Of a stretch of 64,000 nt of DNA, positions 11,442 to 24,100 are shown piece after piece (within the stretch, counting starts at the first letter, position 1; each line of letters starts with the position of its first letter). Location of the stretch: assembly GCF_963678635.1 (NCBI RefSeq), contig NC_087071.1, positions 186,001 through 250,000 of the forward strand, in the 5' to 3' direction. The notes beneath the pieces are model-generated. The model did not search any database and was not told where the DNA came from. It saw only the letters and a list, made by a program, of their open reading frames with translations. A program made the translations under genes and the position numbers. The DNA comes from Symsagittifera roscoffensis (Eukaryota; Xenacoelomorpha; Acoela; Convolutidae).

Positions 11442-11673
11442 TGTTTCGCTTATACGAGCTTTCTAAATCATTAATTCTCAGCTCCTCCCAACCCTCTGGC
11501 TAATATGGACTTATTGGACCGAAAACAATAAATCTCGTTGGTGAATAAAAGACTTTAGCTGAAGAAAAAAATTCAACCTCATAAAAGACATGCTGTTTTT
11601 CATGTTTTGTCAACCATAGTTTCAATTTGATGATATTATTTGTGCCTATGATTTTATATACTAGAGCTAAAAA

Positions 11674-12773
11674 TAAACAAGACTGCTTGTATCAGGGCGA
11701 AGCCCTGAACGTTCCGACTGCCTTTTGAGGTTTATGGAGCAGCAGTAATAACATATAAAAAAAATGAAAGAAAATAAAATGATAACTTTTTTTTTCTGAA
11801 ACTTGAAACTTTTTATGAAATTCACCCCCCCCCCCAACACGCCATATTAAGTACAAAAAGGGAGTTTTTGTTCCTTGTAACAAATCAATTATGGCAAATA
11901 AGCTTCGTTCAACCAATTTGGAAGGATTTATAAGACGGATTAATTCTCCGCTTACTCGTTAATAGCGCGAACTATATCGCGCGTTAATTGTCAAGTTGGT
12001 CAAAATGGCCAAAATGGCAATCTTTAAACCCTCATAACTTTACGAAAAATGATCACAGGTGAAATATGTTTCACATTTAAGCTCAGGACAACTATACCTT
12101 TTGAATGATATAAAAAAAATCCGTCAAAATGGCTAGTTAAAAAGTCGAAATTTGTCTGAAGAAAAAAAAACCCACCCCGAACACAAATATTCCGTTACTT
12201 TCGTATCGAACGTCGGAACAATAATGGATCAAAGATTTTTGTTCCGACTTCTTTAACGAAAGTAACGAAATATTTGTGCTATAAGTTTTTTTTTCTTAAT
12301 ACAATATTTACATTTTAACTAGCCAATTTGACAGAATTTTTTATATCATATAAAATGTATTGTTGTCCTGAGTTTAAATTTGATAAAATATGCTACGTAT
12401 GATCATTTTTTGTGAAGCTATAGCGGTTGAAAATTGCTAATTTGGCCAATTTGGAAAAATTAACGCGCGATATATTTTGCGCTTTTAAAGAGTAAGCGGA
12501 GATTTAATCCGTTTTAAAAACGTTTCGAATTGGTTGAAGAAACTTATTTGTCATTATTGATTTGCTTCACTAGCAGCAAAATCTATCATTTTGTGATTTA
12601 CATGTCGTGTGAGGGGATGATTTTCACAAAAAATCTCATAATTTGTTTTTTTCTGTCATTTTATTTTTTTTAACATTATTATGATTTTTTTTCATGTTAT
12701 TACTGCTCCACATAGACCTTAAAAGGCAGTCGGAACGTTCAAGGCTTTGCTCTGATACGAGCAGTCTTGTTTA
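11674..12773. mobile_element. Full-length long-inverted-repeat element
   Basis: It starts TAAACAAGACTGC and ends GCAGTCTTGTTTA. The two arms, each about 540 bp, are inverted copies of each other meeting near 12236, where a GTCGGAACAATAATGG block faces GTTCCGACTT. There is no open frame of transposase size. The structure fits a foldback element or long-TIR MITE that could form a very long hairpin. Confidence 0.85.
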
Positions 12774-13527
12774 TCTATTGAATACGAATAGGAAAGTGTC
12801 TTAGTACTAGATAAAAAGACCCATATTTCGATTAGAAGCGATTTGGTCGATTGTATTAGTTCAGTCCCGCTAGCCAAAATAAGAGACTAACTGACAAAAT
12901 AGTTTTTGAAAGAACAAAATGGAAAAATGAAATGAGATAAAACTGACTTAGTTTGATTATTACAAGGGTTTTAAAACCGTAACAGGGCTCAATTTGATAA
13001 ATACGTGAATATGAAGAGTTCGATTAAATGCAATTTTAGGAATCCATGCAACAAAGCAAAAGATATCGCGCCAAAACTTTTCAAAAGACGACGTAGAAAG
13101 GCTATTTAAAATGTCTCCTGTCAAGAATTTGGTCGATTAACAAATGAGAACCTTTATTCGATTACTAATTAGATCGAAATGACCAATAAAAACCTAGGTG
13201 AACTTCTTCTGTGGCTCTTGTAACTTCTGCAAATCTTCACCTGTGTTTCAAGGAATAGTGACTGATAATATTTTAAAATCGGCTTTGATGTAAGGTGCGA
13301 AATTCTGTGCCGAATGATAAAATTCTCTGTTCATGTGTGGCCGCCAACAGTTTTAAGCCAAACAGACCATAGGTAGGTTCAATGCTACATAGTTCAGCAG
13401 GCAATCACGTCGAAATACTTCTAATGCATAAAAATGGCCTATATAAATATAACAAATCATCTCTAATGAAAAGATCGCCAGGAAAACCTTTCGGTTATAT
13501 CGCTCTCATTTCTCAAGAGCAAAAATG
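12774..13527. other. Spacer between inverted-repeat elements (copy 1), no gene seen
   Basis: This is about 750 bp of unique-looking sequence, repeated almost unchanged at 14564-15321. No long frame or RNA motif is recognised. It may be older intron sequence, or part of a composite element with the arms on each side. Confidence 0.55.
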
Positions 13528-14563
13528 AACAAGACTGCTATTTGGAGCAGTAATAACATGAAAAAAAATAAAAATACTAAAATGAAATTTAAAAAAAGTT
13601 GAGAATTTTTGTGAAAATCATCCCCCCACACGCCATATAAAGCACAAAGTGATAGATTTTGCTCCTAGTAGCAAATGAAGTATGACACACAAGTTTCCTT
13701 CAACCATTTCTAAACGATTTCTAAGACGGATTAAATCTCCGCTTATTCGCTAATAGCGCGTAATATATCGCCCGTTAATTGTCCCAAATTGGCCAAAATG
13801 GCAATCTTTAAACCCCCATAACTTTACGAAAAATGATCACAGGTGAAATATCTTTTCAAATTTGGGCTCAGTACAACAATACATTTTGAATGATATAAAA
13901 AAATTCCTTCAAAAGTGGCTAGTTAAAAAGTCGATATTTGTCTGAAGAAAAAAAAAAACCACCCCGAGCACAAATATTCCGTTACTTTCGTATCGAACGT
14001 CGGAACAATAATGGATCAAATATTTTAGTTCCGACTTCCTTAACGAAAGTAACGAAATATTTGTGCTCGGAGTAAGTTTTTTTTTCTTAATACAATATTT
14101 TCATTTTAACTAGCCAATTCGACAGAATTTTTTATATCATATAAAATGTATTGTTGTCCTGAGTTTAAGTTTGATAAAATATGCTACATATGATCATTTT
14201 TTGTGAAGCTATTGAGGTTGAAAGATTGCTAATTTGGCCAATTTGGAAATATTAACGCGCGATATATTTTGCGCTTTTAAAGAGTAAGCGGAGATTTAAT
14301 CCGTTTTAAAAATCGTTTCGAATTGGTTGAAGAAACTTATTTGTCATTATTGATTTGCTTCACTAGCAGCAAAATCTATCATTTTGTGATTTACATGTCG
14401 TGTGAGGGGATGATTTTCACAAAAAATCTCATAATTTGTTTTTTTCTGTCATTTTATTTTTTTTACATTATTATGATTTTTTTCATGTTATTACTGCTCC
14501 ACATAGACCTTAAAAGGCAGTCGGAACATTCAAGGCTTTGCCCTGATACGAGCAGTCTTGTTT
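13528..14563. mobile_element. Long-inverted-repeat element, second copy
   Basis: The left end AACAAGACTGCTATTTGGAG has lost about 60 bp of the terminal motif seen at 11674. The right end is the normal GATACGAGCAGTCTTGTTTA. The arms meet near 14020 at a GTCGGAACAATAATGG / GTTCCGACTT centre. Confidence 0.83.
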
Positions 14564-15321
14564 ATCTATTGAATACGAATAGGAAAGTGTCTTAGTACTA
14601 GATAAAAAGACCCATATTTCGATTAGAAGCGATTTGGTCGATTGTAATAGTTCAGTCCCGCTAGCCAAAATAAGAGACTAACTGACAAAATAGTTTTTGA
14701 AAGAACAAAATGGAAAAATGAAATGAGATAAAACTGACTTAGTTTGATTATTACAAGGGTTTTAAAACCGTAACAGGGCTCAATATGATAAATACGTGAA
14801 TATGAAGAGTTCGATTAAATGCAATTTTAGGAATCCATGCAACAAAGCAAAAGATATCGCGCCAAAACTTTTCAAAAGACGACGTAGAAAGGCTATTTAA
14901 AATGTCTCCTGTCAAGAATTTGGTCGATTAACAAATGAGAACCTTTATTCGATTACTAATTAGATCGAAATGACCAATAAAAAACCTAGGTGAACTTCTT
15001 CTTTGGCTCTTGTAACTTCTGCAAATCTTCACCTGTGTTTCAAGGATTAGTGACTGATAATAAATTAAACTCGGCTTTGATGTAAGGTGCGAAATTCTGT
15101 GCCTAATGATAAAATTCTCTGTTCATGTGTGGCCGCCAACAGTTTTAGGCCAAACAGACCATAGGTAGGTTCAATGCTACATAGTTCAGAAGGCAATCAC
15201 GTCGAAATACTTCTAATGCATAAAAATGGCCTATATAAACATACCATATCATCTCTAATGAAAAGATCGCCAGGAAAACCTTTCGGTTATATCGCTTGCA
15301 ATTCTCAAGAGAGCAAAAATG
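14564..15321. other. Spacer between inverted-repeat elements (copy 2), no gene seen
   Basis: A near-identical copy of 12774-13527 with scattered single-base differences. Nothing coding is seen. Confidence 0.55.
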
Positions 15322-15808
15322 AACAAGACTGCTATTTGGAGCAGTAATAACATGAAAAAAAATAAAAATACTAAAATGAAATTTAAAAAAAGTTGAGAAT
15401 TTTTGTGAAAATCATCCCCCCACACGCCATATAAAGCACAAAATGATAGATTTTGCTCCTAGTAGCAAATGAAGTATGACACACAAGTTTCCTTCAACCA
15501 TTTCTAAACGATTTCTAAGACGGATTAAATCTCCGCTTATTCGCTAATAGCGCGTAATATATCGCCCGTTAATTGTCCCAAATTGGCCAAAATGGCAATC
15601 TTTAAACCCCCATAACTTTACGAAAAATGATCACAGGTGAAATATCTTTTCAAATTTGAGCACAGTACAACAATACATTTTAAATGATATAAAAAAATTC
15701 CTTCAAAAGTGGCTAGTTAAAAAGTCGAAATTTGTCTGAAGAAAAAAAAACCCAACCCGAGCACAAATATTCCGTTAATTTCGTTACGAAAGTCAGAACA
15801 ATAACTCA
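15322..15808 (-). mobile_element. Left arm of the inverted-repeat element, third copy, right arm absent
   Basis: It begins AACAAGACTGCTATTTGGAG and follows the left arm at 13528 closely up to CACAAATATTCCGTTA near 15776, then diverges. The missing right arm marks the end of the 1.79-kb duplication. Confidence 0.75.
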
Positions 15809-16539
15809 GATAACTCAGTTTCTCTGTCAGATGCAGCTGAAGTGGCTGGTGCTAGGGATTTTAGCAGACCTCTTTTTTAACAGACCAATCTTTTATCAGA
15901 CTCAGAACAATTTTAAAGTCAGATAGCTAATTGTGGATCGCTAATCGGTCGCTAATCGCCAACTTGAAACGCAATATTGGCGAACAGCGACCGCTACGCT
16001 TTAATTCAACACGCGTGTTATTTGTGCGCAAAACCTTAATTGCCGCTAATTTATGATTTTTGAAGTTGTGTTTATGAAGTTGATAGTTTTGTTGACAAAC
16101 GGTGAGATAACTGTCTTAATTGAGGAAAATTGGCCCCAGACTGAGCGTCTTGTTGAGTATGTCAATCAATCAACCAACCATCACTTTATTACGTCAGTCT
16201 GCTAAAAAAACTCTTTTTTCATTTTTTATGCGAAAAAAATTTGTCTGCTAAAGGATCGGTCCCCCAAGTGCCTCACTGTTCAATGTTTACCAGAAGGATT
16301 CAAAATCTTTTGGTTTTGAAATGAACATTTTACCATCGTAGGCCCAACTGAAGTTGAATTCGAAAGTTTCCGCTATATCTATTTAAAATTGAATTCATTG
16401 ACAATTTTTTGATTTTACGGTTGCTTTAAAAAGCTTTAAAAAATTAACCAGTTTCAAATTATAAACGCTTATTTTTTAAATTAACCCTCATTTAGGAAAA
16501 GTTAAAAAACTCAAGTTTTCTGAAACTTTATATTACGAG
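15809..16539. other. AT-rich intronic sequence, nothing recognised
   Basis: No exon, repeat or RNA gene was seen. Confidence 0.5.
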
Positions 16540-17039
16540 GCCAAAATGTCCATTGTGTGCCTTTTAAGCAGATTCCGCAACAGGCAAAAATCAGATTTGT
16601 CGCGGAATCCGCAACTTTGCTACTTTTATTTGATTTTCTTGGCTTTTTCGGATTCCACAAATACCAAAAACAAATTACCGCTCAAAATCGCTCCGAAAAC
16701 AAGTGATTTTGCGAAATCCGCAACCGTACTTGCGGAATCCAGAACAGTTTGTGGAATCCACAATCAAATAATAATGTAATTGTATAGCTAAATTGAGCTG
16801 TGTAAGTAGAATGCGCAAATTGTAAGTGGAATCCGCATTTTGTTTGCGGATTCCGTTTACAAATATGTATATGTGTGGTATGCCGTTTGAAATTATACTT
16901 TTAAATTACTGGTCAACAGAAAAAATCAATCTCAATAATTACATTGATCAACTACCAGTTAAAACATCTGGCCTCAGTTCCTGCCAACCCAACTTCGATC
17001 TCAAATCCTGTCAACTTCGATCTGAACTTCGATCCCAAA

Positions 17040-17415
17040 TACTGATGCAATCCCAAATACTGAACTAATTCGGCGATAAGCTGTGCATTGTGTTTCCAAA
17101 CACTCTCAAGCCACGGACTACAAGTATTTATTTTATTCGGTGTTAAGCTTCCAAAATCATTATTAGGAATTGACGCAATCCCAAATACTGACTTAAACTG
17201 GCGAAATGCTGTGTGTTGTGTTTCCACACAATATCAACTCAATGACTACAAATAAAGAATTTACACGCGTTATGCTTCTATAATCAGTATTTGGGATTGA
17301 CGCAATCCCAAATACTGACCTAAATTGGCGATACGCTGAGTGTTATAATTCTATACAATCTCAACCCGGTGACTCCAAAAATTGAACTTATTCGGTGTTG
17401 TGTTTCCAAAGAACT
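17040..17415. repeat. Degenerate tandem repeat of about 125-132 bp, three copies
   Basis: GCAATCCCAAATACTGA recurs at about 17045, 17177 and 17302. In each case it is followed by a GGCGATA/GGCGAAA block and a TGTGTTTCC-like block. Units are diverged. Confidence 0.75.
17284..17318. repeat. Perfect 16-bp inverted repeat with 3-nt loop
   Basis: TCAGTATTTGGGATTG at 17284-17299 is followed by ACG and its exact reverse complement at 17303-17318. It lies in the third unit of the tandem repeat at 17040-17415. Confidence 0.9.
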
Positions 17416-17780
17416 AAAAGCTGACATCCACCGATTTACTTAACAAATGTTTCGAAATTTGTTCGTGGATTCCGCTGACAATGTTTAAGTCCTTGCAATT
17501 AAATTCCGCGTTGCTATTGATAAGAATTCCAGCTCTACAGTTCAATTGTTCATATGCAAAGTCATAAATAGACGAAAATCTGAATCCACTTTCAGTTTGC
17601 GAAATCCGCTGACATTTGCGGATTCAGCTTTCAATTTTTTCGGATTCCGCTTACATTTGCTGATTCCACTTACATTTGCGAATTCAACGCAACAGCAAAT
17701 GTGCTGATAAAACTTTCGTTATAGGTTTTTGTACGCGTAATCCACGGAAATTTTGTAAGTGGAATCCACTGACATTTTGG

Positions 17781-18640
17781 AACATGTTTAAAGGTTTGTC
17801 TATAGAATCCAGAAACATACAGACAAAAAAGTATGCGCCTATCCAGTGCACAGTTTGGCCTCGTGATGTGTGTCCTAAAATGTTTTTAAAATAAGCGATT
17901 TCCATGTCGCTCTCAGACAACAAAATGGGACTAAAAATCTACAAAAAAACCTATTGTTATATCAAATATAAAACTAAATTTAACCCATTTCAAACAAATT
18001 AACACTATAATTTTTTTCCACTATAGATGAGTTGCTGCTCCATTAAACAATAACAGGGTATTCCGTTTTTAAAGGGATAAAAATAATTACTTTTCACTTC
18101 TATAGAACTTGGCAAAAAACCTAGAATGTGATGATTCATAGAATGTCGGATTGTGTTCGTCGTAGAACATATATAGCAAATTCTCCTAAGAAGTGGAATA
18201 AAAAACCGAGTCACTTTTAGTCAATGGTGTTTTTGTAAGCTTTCGAACTTTAAGTTCAACTATTTTAATTACCATTCAAAGTAGGACGAACAAAAAGTTG
18301 GGCTCTGAGATTATTTTTAATGCAGGACAGAAAAGTTTCTGCATTGCGCAAACTTAACTGAAAGTTTCTTGATTTATAAGGTTTTCTGATGGAAGATTTC
18401 AATCACAAGTAAACATTTTTCACAGTCAATTACCTACTAAGAGAGTCACTCGAGATAATTTTCTCCACTCATCGACTAGTGAACAGACATGAGTTCATTT
18501 AAACTAAGAGCGATGATGACCTTGTATTGTGGGGGTTGTAATGAGAGTCAGAGGCTTTTATATTTGTAGGGTGGTGGAATCTAGCTGCGTACTTTGTGTT
18601 AGGATAACAACACCTCTTACAATGACTCGGTTGTTGTGTT
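17781..18640. other. AT-rich intronic sequence next to the large array
   Basis: No exon or RNA gene was seen. It is the unique sequence on the gene-downstream side of the minisatellite. Confidence 0.5.
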
Positions 18641-18653
18641 TATCATGAGTATT

Positions 18654-18660
<7 letters not shown>

Positions 18661-18693
<33 letters not shown>
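18661..18693. repeat. (GA)16 microsatellite at the array edge
   Basis: The GAGAGAG stretch present in each unit is expanded to 33 bp in the terminal unit of the array. Confidence 0.95.
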
Positions 18694-18696
<3 letters not shown>

Positions 18697-20100
18697 ATGT
18701 GTGTGTACCTGACTAATGAACATGATGTATCTCCATCTGCCGTGGCGTCTGTATTATCATGAGCATTAAAGAGAGAGTTTGTGTGTGTACCTGACTAATG
18801 AACATGATGTATCTCCATCTGCCGTGGCGTCTGTATTATCATGAGTATTAAAGAGAGAGTGTATATGTGTGTGTACCTGACTGATGAACATGATGTATCT
18901 CCATCTGCCGTGGCGTCTGTATTATCATGAGTATTAAAGACAGAGTGTATGTGTGTGTGTGTACCTGACTGATGAACATGATGTATATCCATCTGCCGTG
19001 GCGTCTGTATTATCATGAGTATTAAAGAGAGAGTGTATGTGTGTGTACCTGACTGATGAACATGATGTATCTCCATCTGCCGTGGCGTCTGTATTATCAT
19101 GAGTATTAAAGAGAGAGTGTATGTGTGTGTACCTGACTGATGAACATGATGTATCTCCATCTGCCGTGGCGTCTGTATTATCATGAGTATTAAAGAGAGA
19201 GTATGTGTGTGTACCTGACTGATGAACATGATGTATATCCATCTGCCGTGGCGTCTGTATTATCATGAGTATTAAAGAGAGAGTGTATGTGTGTGTACCT
19301 GACTGATGAACATGATGTATCTCCATCTGCCGTGGCGTCTGTATTATCATGAGTATTAAAGAGAGAGTATGTGTGTGTACCTGACTGATGAACATGATGT
19401 ATCTCCATCTGCCGTGGCGTCTGTATTATCATGAGTATTAAAGAGAGAGTGTATGTGTGTGTACCTGACTGATGAACATGATGTATCTCCATCTGCCGTG
19501 GCGTCTGTATTATCATGAGTATTAAAGAGAGAGTGTATGTGTGTGTACCTGACTGATGAACATGATGTATCTCCATCTGCCGTGGCGTCTGTATTATCAT
19601 GAGTATTAAAGAGAGAGTGTATGTGTGTGTACCTGACTGATGAACATGATGTATCTCCATCTGCCGTGGCGTCTGTATTATCATGAGTATTAAAGAGAGA
19701 GTGTATGTGTGTACCTGACTGATGAACATGATGTATATCCATCTGCCGTGGCGTCTGTATTATCATGAGTATTAAAGAGAGAGTGTATGTGTGTGTACCT
19801 GACTGATGAACATGATGTATCTCCATCTGCCGTGGCGTCTGTATTATCATGAGTATTAAAAGAGAGTGTATGTGTGTACCTGACTGATGAACATGATGTA
19901 TCTCCATCTGCCGTGGCGTCTGTATTATCAGGAGTATTAAAGAGAGAGTGTATGTGTGTACCTGACTGATGAACATGATGTAACTCCATCTGCCGTGGCG
20001 TCTGTATTATCATGAGTATTAAAGAGAGAGTGTATGTGTGTACCTGACTGATGAACATGATGTATCTCCATCTGCCGTGGCGTCTGTATTATCATGAGTA

Positions 20101-21144
20101 TTAAAGAGAGAGTGTATGTGTGTACCTGACTGATGAACATGATGTATCTCCATCTGCCGTGGCGTCTGTATTATCATGAGTATTAAAGAGAGAGTGTATG
20201 TGTGTGTACCTGACTGATGAACATGATGTATCTCCATCTGCCGTGGCGTCTGTATTATCATGAGTATTAAAGAGAGAGTATGTGTGTGTACCTGACTGAT
20301 GAACATGATGTATCTCCGTCTGCCGTGGCGTCTGTATTATCATGAGTATTAAAGAGAGAGTGTATGTGTGTGTGTACCTGACTGATGAACATGATGTATC
20401 TCCATCTGCCGTCGCGTCTGTATTATCATGAGTATTAAAGAGAGAGTGTATGTGTGTGTGTACCTGACTGATGAACATGATGTATCTCCATCTGCCGTGG
20501 CGTCTGTATTATCATGAGTATTAAAGAGAGAGTATGTGTGTGTACCTGACTGATGAACATGATGTATCTCCATCTGCCGTGGCGTCTGTATTATCATGAG
20601 TATTAAAGAGAGAGTGTATGTGTGTACCTGACTGATGAACATGATGTATCTCCATCTGCCGTGGCGTCTGTATTATCATGAGTATTAAAGAGAGACTGTA
20701 TGTGTGTACCTGACTGATGAACATGATGTATCTCCATCTGCCGTGGCGTCTGTATTATCATGAGTATTAAAAAGAGAGTGTATGTGTGTACCTGACTGAT
20801 GAACATGATGTATCTCCATCTGCCGTGGCGTCTGTATTATCATGAGTATTAAAGAGAGAGTGTATGTGTGTGTACCTGACTGATGAACATGATGTATCTC
20901 CATCTGCCGTGGCGTCTGTATTATCATGAGTATTAAAGAGAGAGTATGTGTGTGTACCTGACTGATGAACATGATGTATCTCCGTCTGCCGTGGCGTCTG
21001 TATTATCATGAGTATTAAAGAGAGAGTGTATGTGTGTGTGTACCTGACTGATGAACATGATGTATCTCCATCTGCCGTGGCGTCTGTATTATCATGAGTA
21101 TTAAAGAGAGAGTGTATGTGTGTGTGTACCTGACTGATGAACAT
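20101..21144. repeat. Higher-order duplication inside the array, offset 666 bp
   Basis: The block 20101-20478 recurs at 20767-21144 with the same order of unit variants, including the rare CCGTCTGCC form (near 20313 and 20979). The offset is eight units. Confidence 0.8.
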
Positions 21145-24100
21145 GATGTATCTCCATCTGCCGTGGCGTCTGTATTATCATGAGTATTAAAGAGAGAGTA
21201 TGTGTGTGTACCTGACTGATGAACATGATGTATCTCCATCTGCCGTGGCGTCTGTATTATCATGAGTATTAAAGAGAGAGTGTATGTGTGTGTGTACCTG
21301 ACTGATGAACATGATGTATCTACATCTGCCGTGGCGTCTGTATTATCATGAGTATTAAAGAGAGAGTGTATGTGTGTGTGTACCTGACTGATGAACATGA
21401 TGTATCTCCATCTGCCGTGGCGTCTGTATTATCATGAGTATTAACGAGAGAGTGTATGTGTGTGTGTACCTGACTGATGAACATGATGTATCTCCATCTG
21501 CCGGGGCGTCTGTATTATCATGAGTATTAAAGAGAGAGTGTATGTGTGTGTGTACCTGACTGATGAACATGATGTATCTCCATCTGCCGTGGCGTCTGTA
21601 TTATCATGAGTATTAACGAGAGAGTGTATGTGTGTGTGTACCTGACTGATGAACATGATGTATCTCCATCTGCCGTGGCGTCTGTATTATCATGAGTATT
21701 AAAGAGAGAGTGTATGTGTGTGTGTACCTGACTGATGAACATGATGTATCTCCATCTGCCGTGGCGTCTGTATTATCATGAGTATTAAAGAGAGAGTGTA
21801 TGTGTGTGTGTACCTGACCGATGAACATGATGTATCTCCATCTGCCGTGGCGTCTGTATTATCATGAGTATTAAAGAGAGAGTGTATGTGTGTGTGTGTG
21901 TGTGTACCTGACTGATGAACATGATGTATCTCCATCTGCCGTGGCGTCTGTATTATCATGAGTATTAACGAGAGAGTGTATGTGTGTGTGTACCTGACTG
22001 ATGGACATGATGTATCTCCATCTGCCGTGGCGTCTGTATTATCATGAGTATTAAAGAGAGAGTGTATGTGTGTGTGTACCTGACTGATGAACATGATGAA
22101 TCTCCATCTGCCGTGGCGTCTGTATTATCATGAGTATTAAAGAGAGAGTGTATATGTGTGTGTAACTGACTGATGAACATGATGTATCTCCATCTGCCGT
22201 GGCGTCTGTATTATCATGAGTATTAAAGAGAGAGTGTATGTGTGTGTGTGTGTACCTGACTGATGAACATGATGTATCTCCATCTGCCGTGGCGTCTGTA
22301 TTATCATGAGTATTAAAGAGAGAGTGTATGTGTGTGTACCTGACTGATGAACATGATGTATCTCCATCTGCCGTGGCGTCTGTATTATCATGAGTATTAA
22401 AGAGAGAGTGTATATGTGTGTGTACCTGACTGATGAACATGATGTATCTCCATCTGCCGTGGCGTCTGTATTATCATGAGTATTAAAGAGAGAGTATGTG
22501 TGTGTACCTGACTGATGAACATGATGTATCTCCATCTGCCGTGGCGTCTGTATTATCATGAGTATTAAAGAGAGAGTGTATGTGTGTGTACCGGACTGAT
22601 GAACATGATGTATCTCCATCTGCCGTGGCGTCTGTATTATCATGAGTATTAAAGAGAGAGTGTATATGTGTGTGTAACTGACTGATGAACATGATGTATC
22701 TCCATCTGCCGTGGCGTCTGTATTATCATGAGTATTAAAGAGAGAGTGTATGTGTGTGTGTGTGTACCTGACTGATGAACATGATGTATCTCCATCTGCC
22801 GTGGCGTCTGTATTATCATGAGTATTAAAGAGAGAGTGTATGTGTGTGTACCTGACTGATGAACATGATGTATCTCCATCTGCCGTGGCGTCTGTATTAT
22901 CATGAGTATTAAAGAGAGAGTGTATATGTGTGTGTACCTGACTGATGAAAATGATGTATCTCCATCTGCCGTGGCGTCTGTATTATCATGAGTATTAAAG
23001 AGAGAGTATGGGTGTGTACCTGACTGATGAACATGATGTATCTCCATCTGCCGTGGCGTCTGTATTATCATGAGTATTAAAGAGAGAGTGTATGTGTGTG
23101 TGTACCTGACGGATGAACATGATGTATCTCCGTCTGCCGTGGCGTCTGTATTATCATGAGTATTAAAAAGAGAGTGTATGTGTGTGTACCTGACTGATGA
23201 ACATGATGTATCTCCATCTGCCGTGGCGTCTGTATTATCACGAGTATTAAAGAGAGAGTGTATATGTGTGTGTACCTGACTGATGAACATGATGTATCTC
23301 CATCTGCTGTGGCGTCTGTATTATCATGAGTATTAAAGAGAGAGTGTATGTGTGTGTGTACCTGACTGATGAACATGATGTATCTCCGTCTGCCGTGGCG
23401 TCTGTATTATCATGAGTGTTAAAGAGAGAGTATATGTGTGTACCTGACTGATGAACATGATGTATATCCATCTGCCGTGGCGTCAACACTATCACGAGTA
23501 TTAAAGAGAGAGTGTATATGTGTGTGTACCTGACTGATGAACATGATGTATCTCCATCTGCCGTGGCGTCTGTATTATCATGAGTATTAAAGAGAGAGTG
23601 TATGTGTGTGTGTACCTGACTGATGAACATGATGTATCTCCGTCTGCCGTGGCGTCTGTATTATCACGAGTATTAAAGAGAGAGTGTATATGTGTGTGTA
23701 CCTGATTGATGAACATGATGTATCTCCATCTGCCGTGGTGTGTATTATCATGAGTATAAAAGAGAGAGTATGTGTGTGTACCTGACTGATGAACATGATG
23801 TATCTCCATCTGCCGTGGCGTCTGTATTATCATGAGTATTAAAAAGAGAGTGTATATGTGTGTGTACCTGACTGATGAACATGATGTACCTCCAGCTGCC
23901 GTGGCGTCTGTATTATCATGAGTATTAAAGAGAGAGTATATGTGTGTGTGTACCTGACTGATGAACATGATGTATCTCCGTCTGCCGTGGCGTCTGTATT
24001 ATCATGAGTGTTAAAGAGAGAGTATATGTGTGTACCTGACTGATGAACATGATGTATCTCCATCTGCCGTGGCGTCTACACTATCACGAGTATTAAAGAG

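Larger units (their letters stand above)
12236..15808. repeat. Tandem duplication, period about 1.79 kb, including inverted-repeat elements
   Basis: The block 12236 to about 14025 (right arm, 750-bp spacer, left arm) is repeated at about 14026-15808 with few differences. For example, AATACGAATAGGAAAGTGTC is at 12781 and 14572. The left arms at 13528 and 15322 share the same terminal deletion (AAGACTGCTATTTGGAGCAG), which the arm at 11674 lacks. That is expected if the second unit arose by duplication. Confidence 0.88.
16540..17780. repeat. Dispersed short word repeat (GCGGATTCCGC / GAATCCGC family)
   Basis: Many copies of GCGGAATCC, GGAATCCGC or one-base variants occur on both strands, densest at 16560-16860 and 17455-17775. 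They are not in a fixed period. The word is nearly palindromic, so the stretch has many small hairpins. It flanks the tandem repeat at 17040-17415. Confidence 0.6.
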
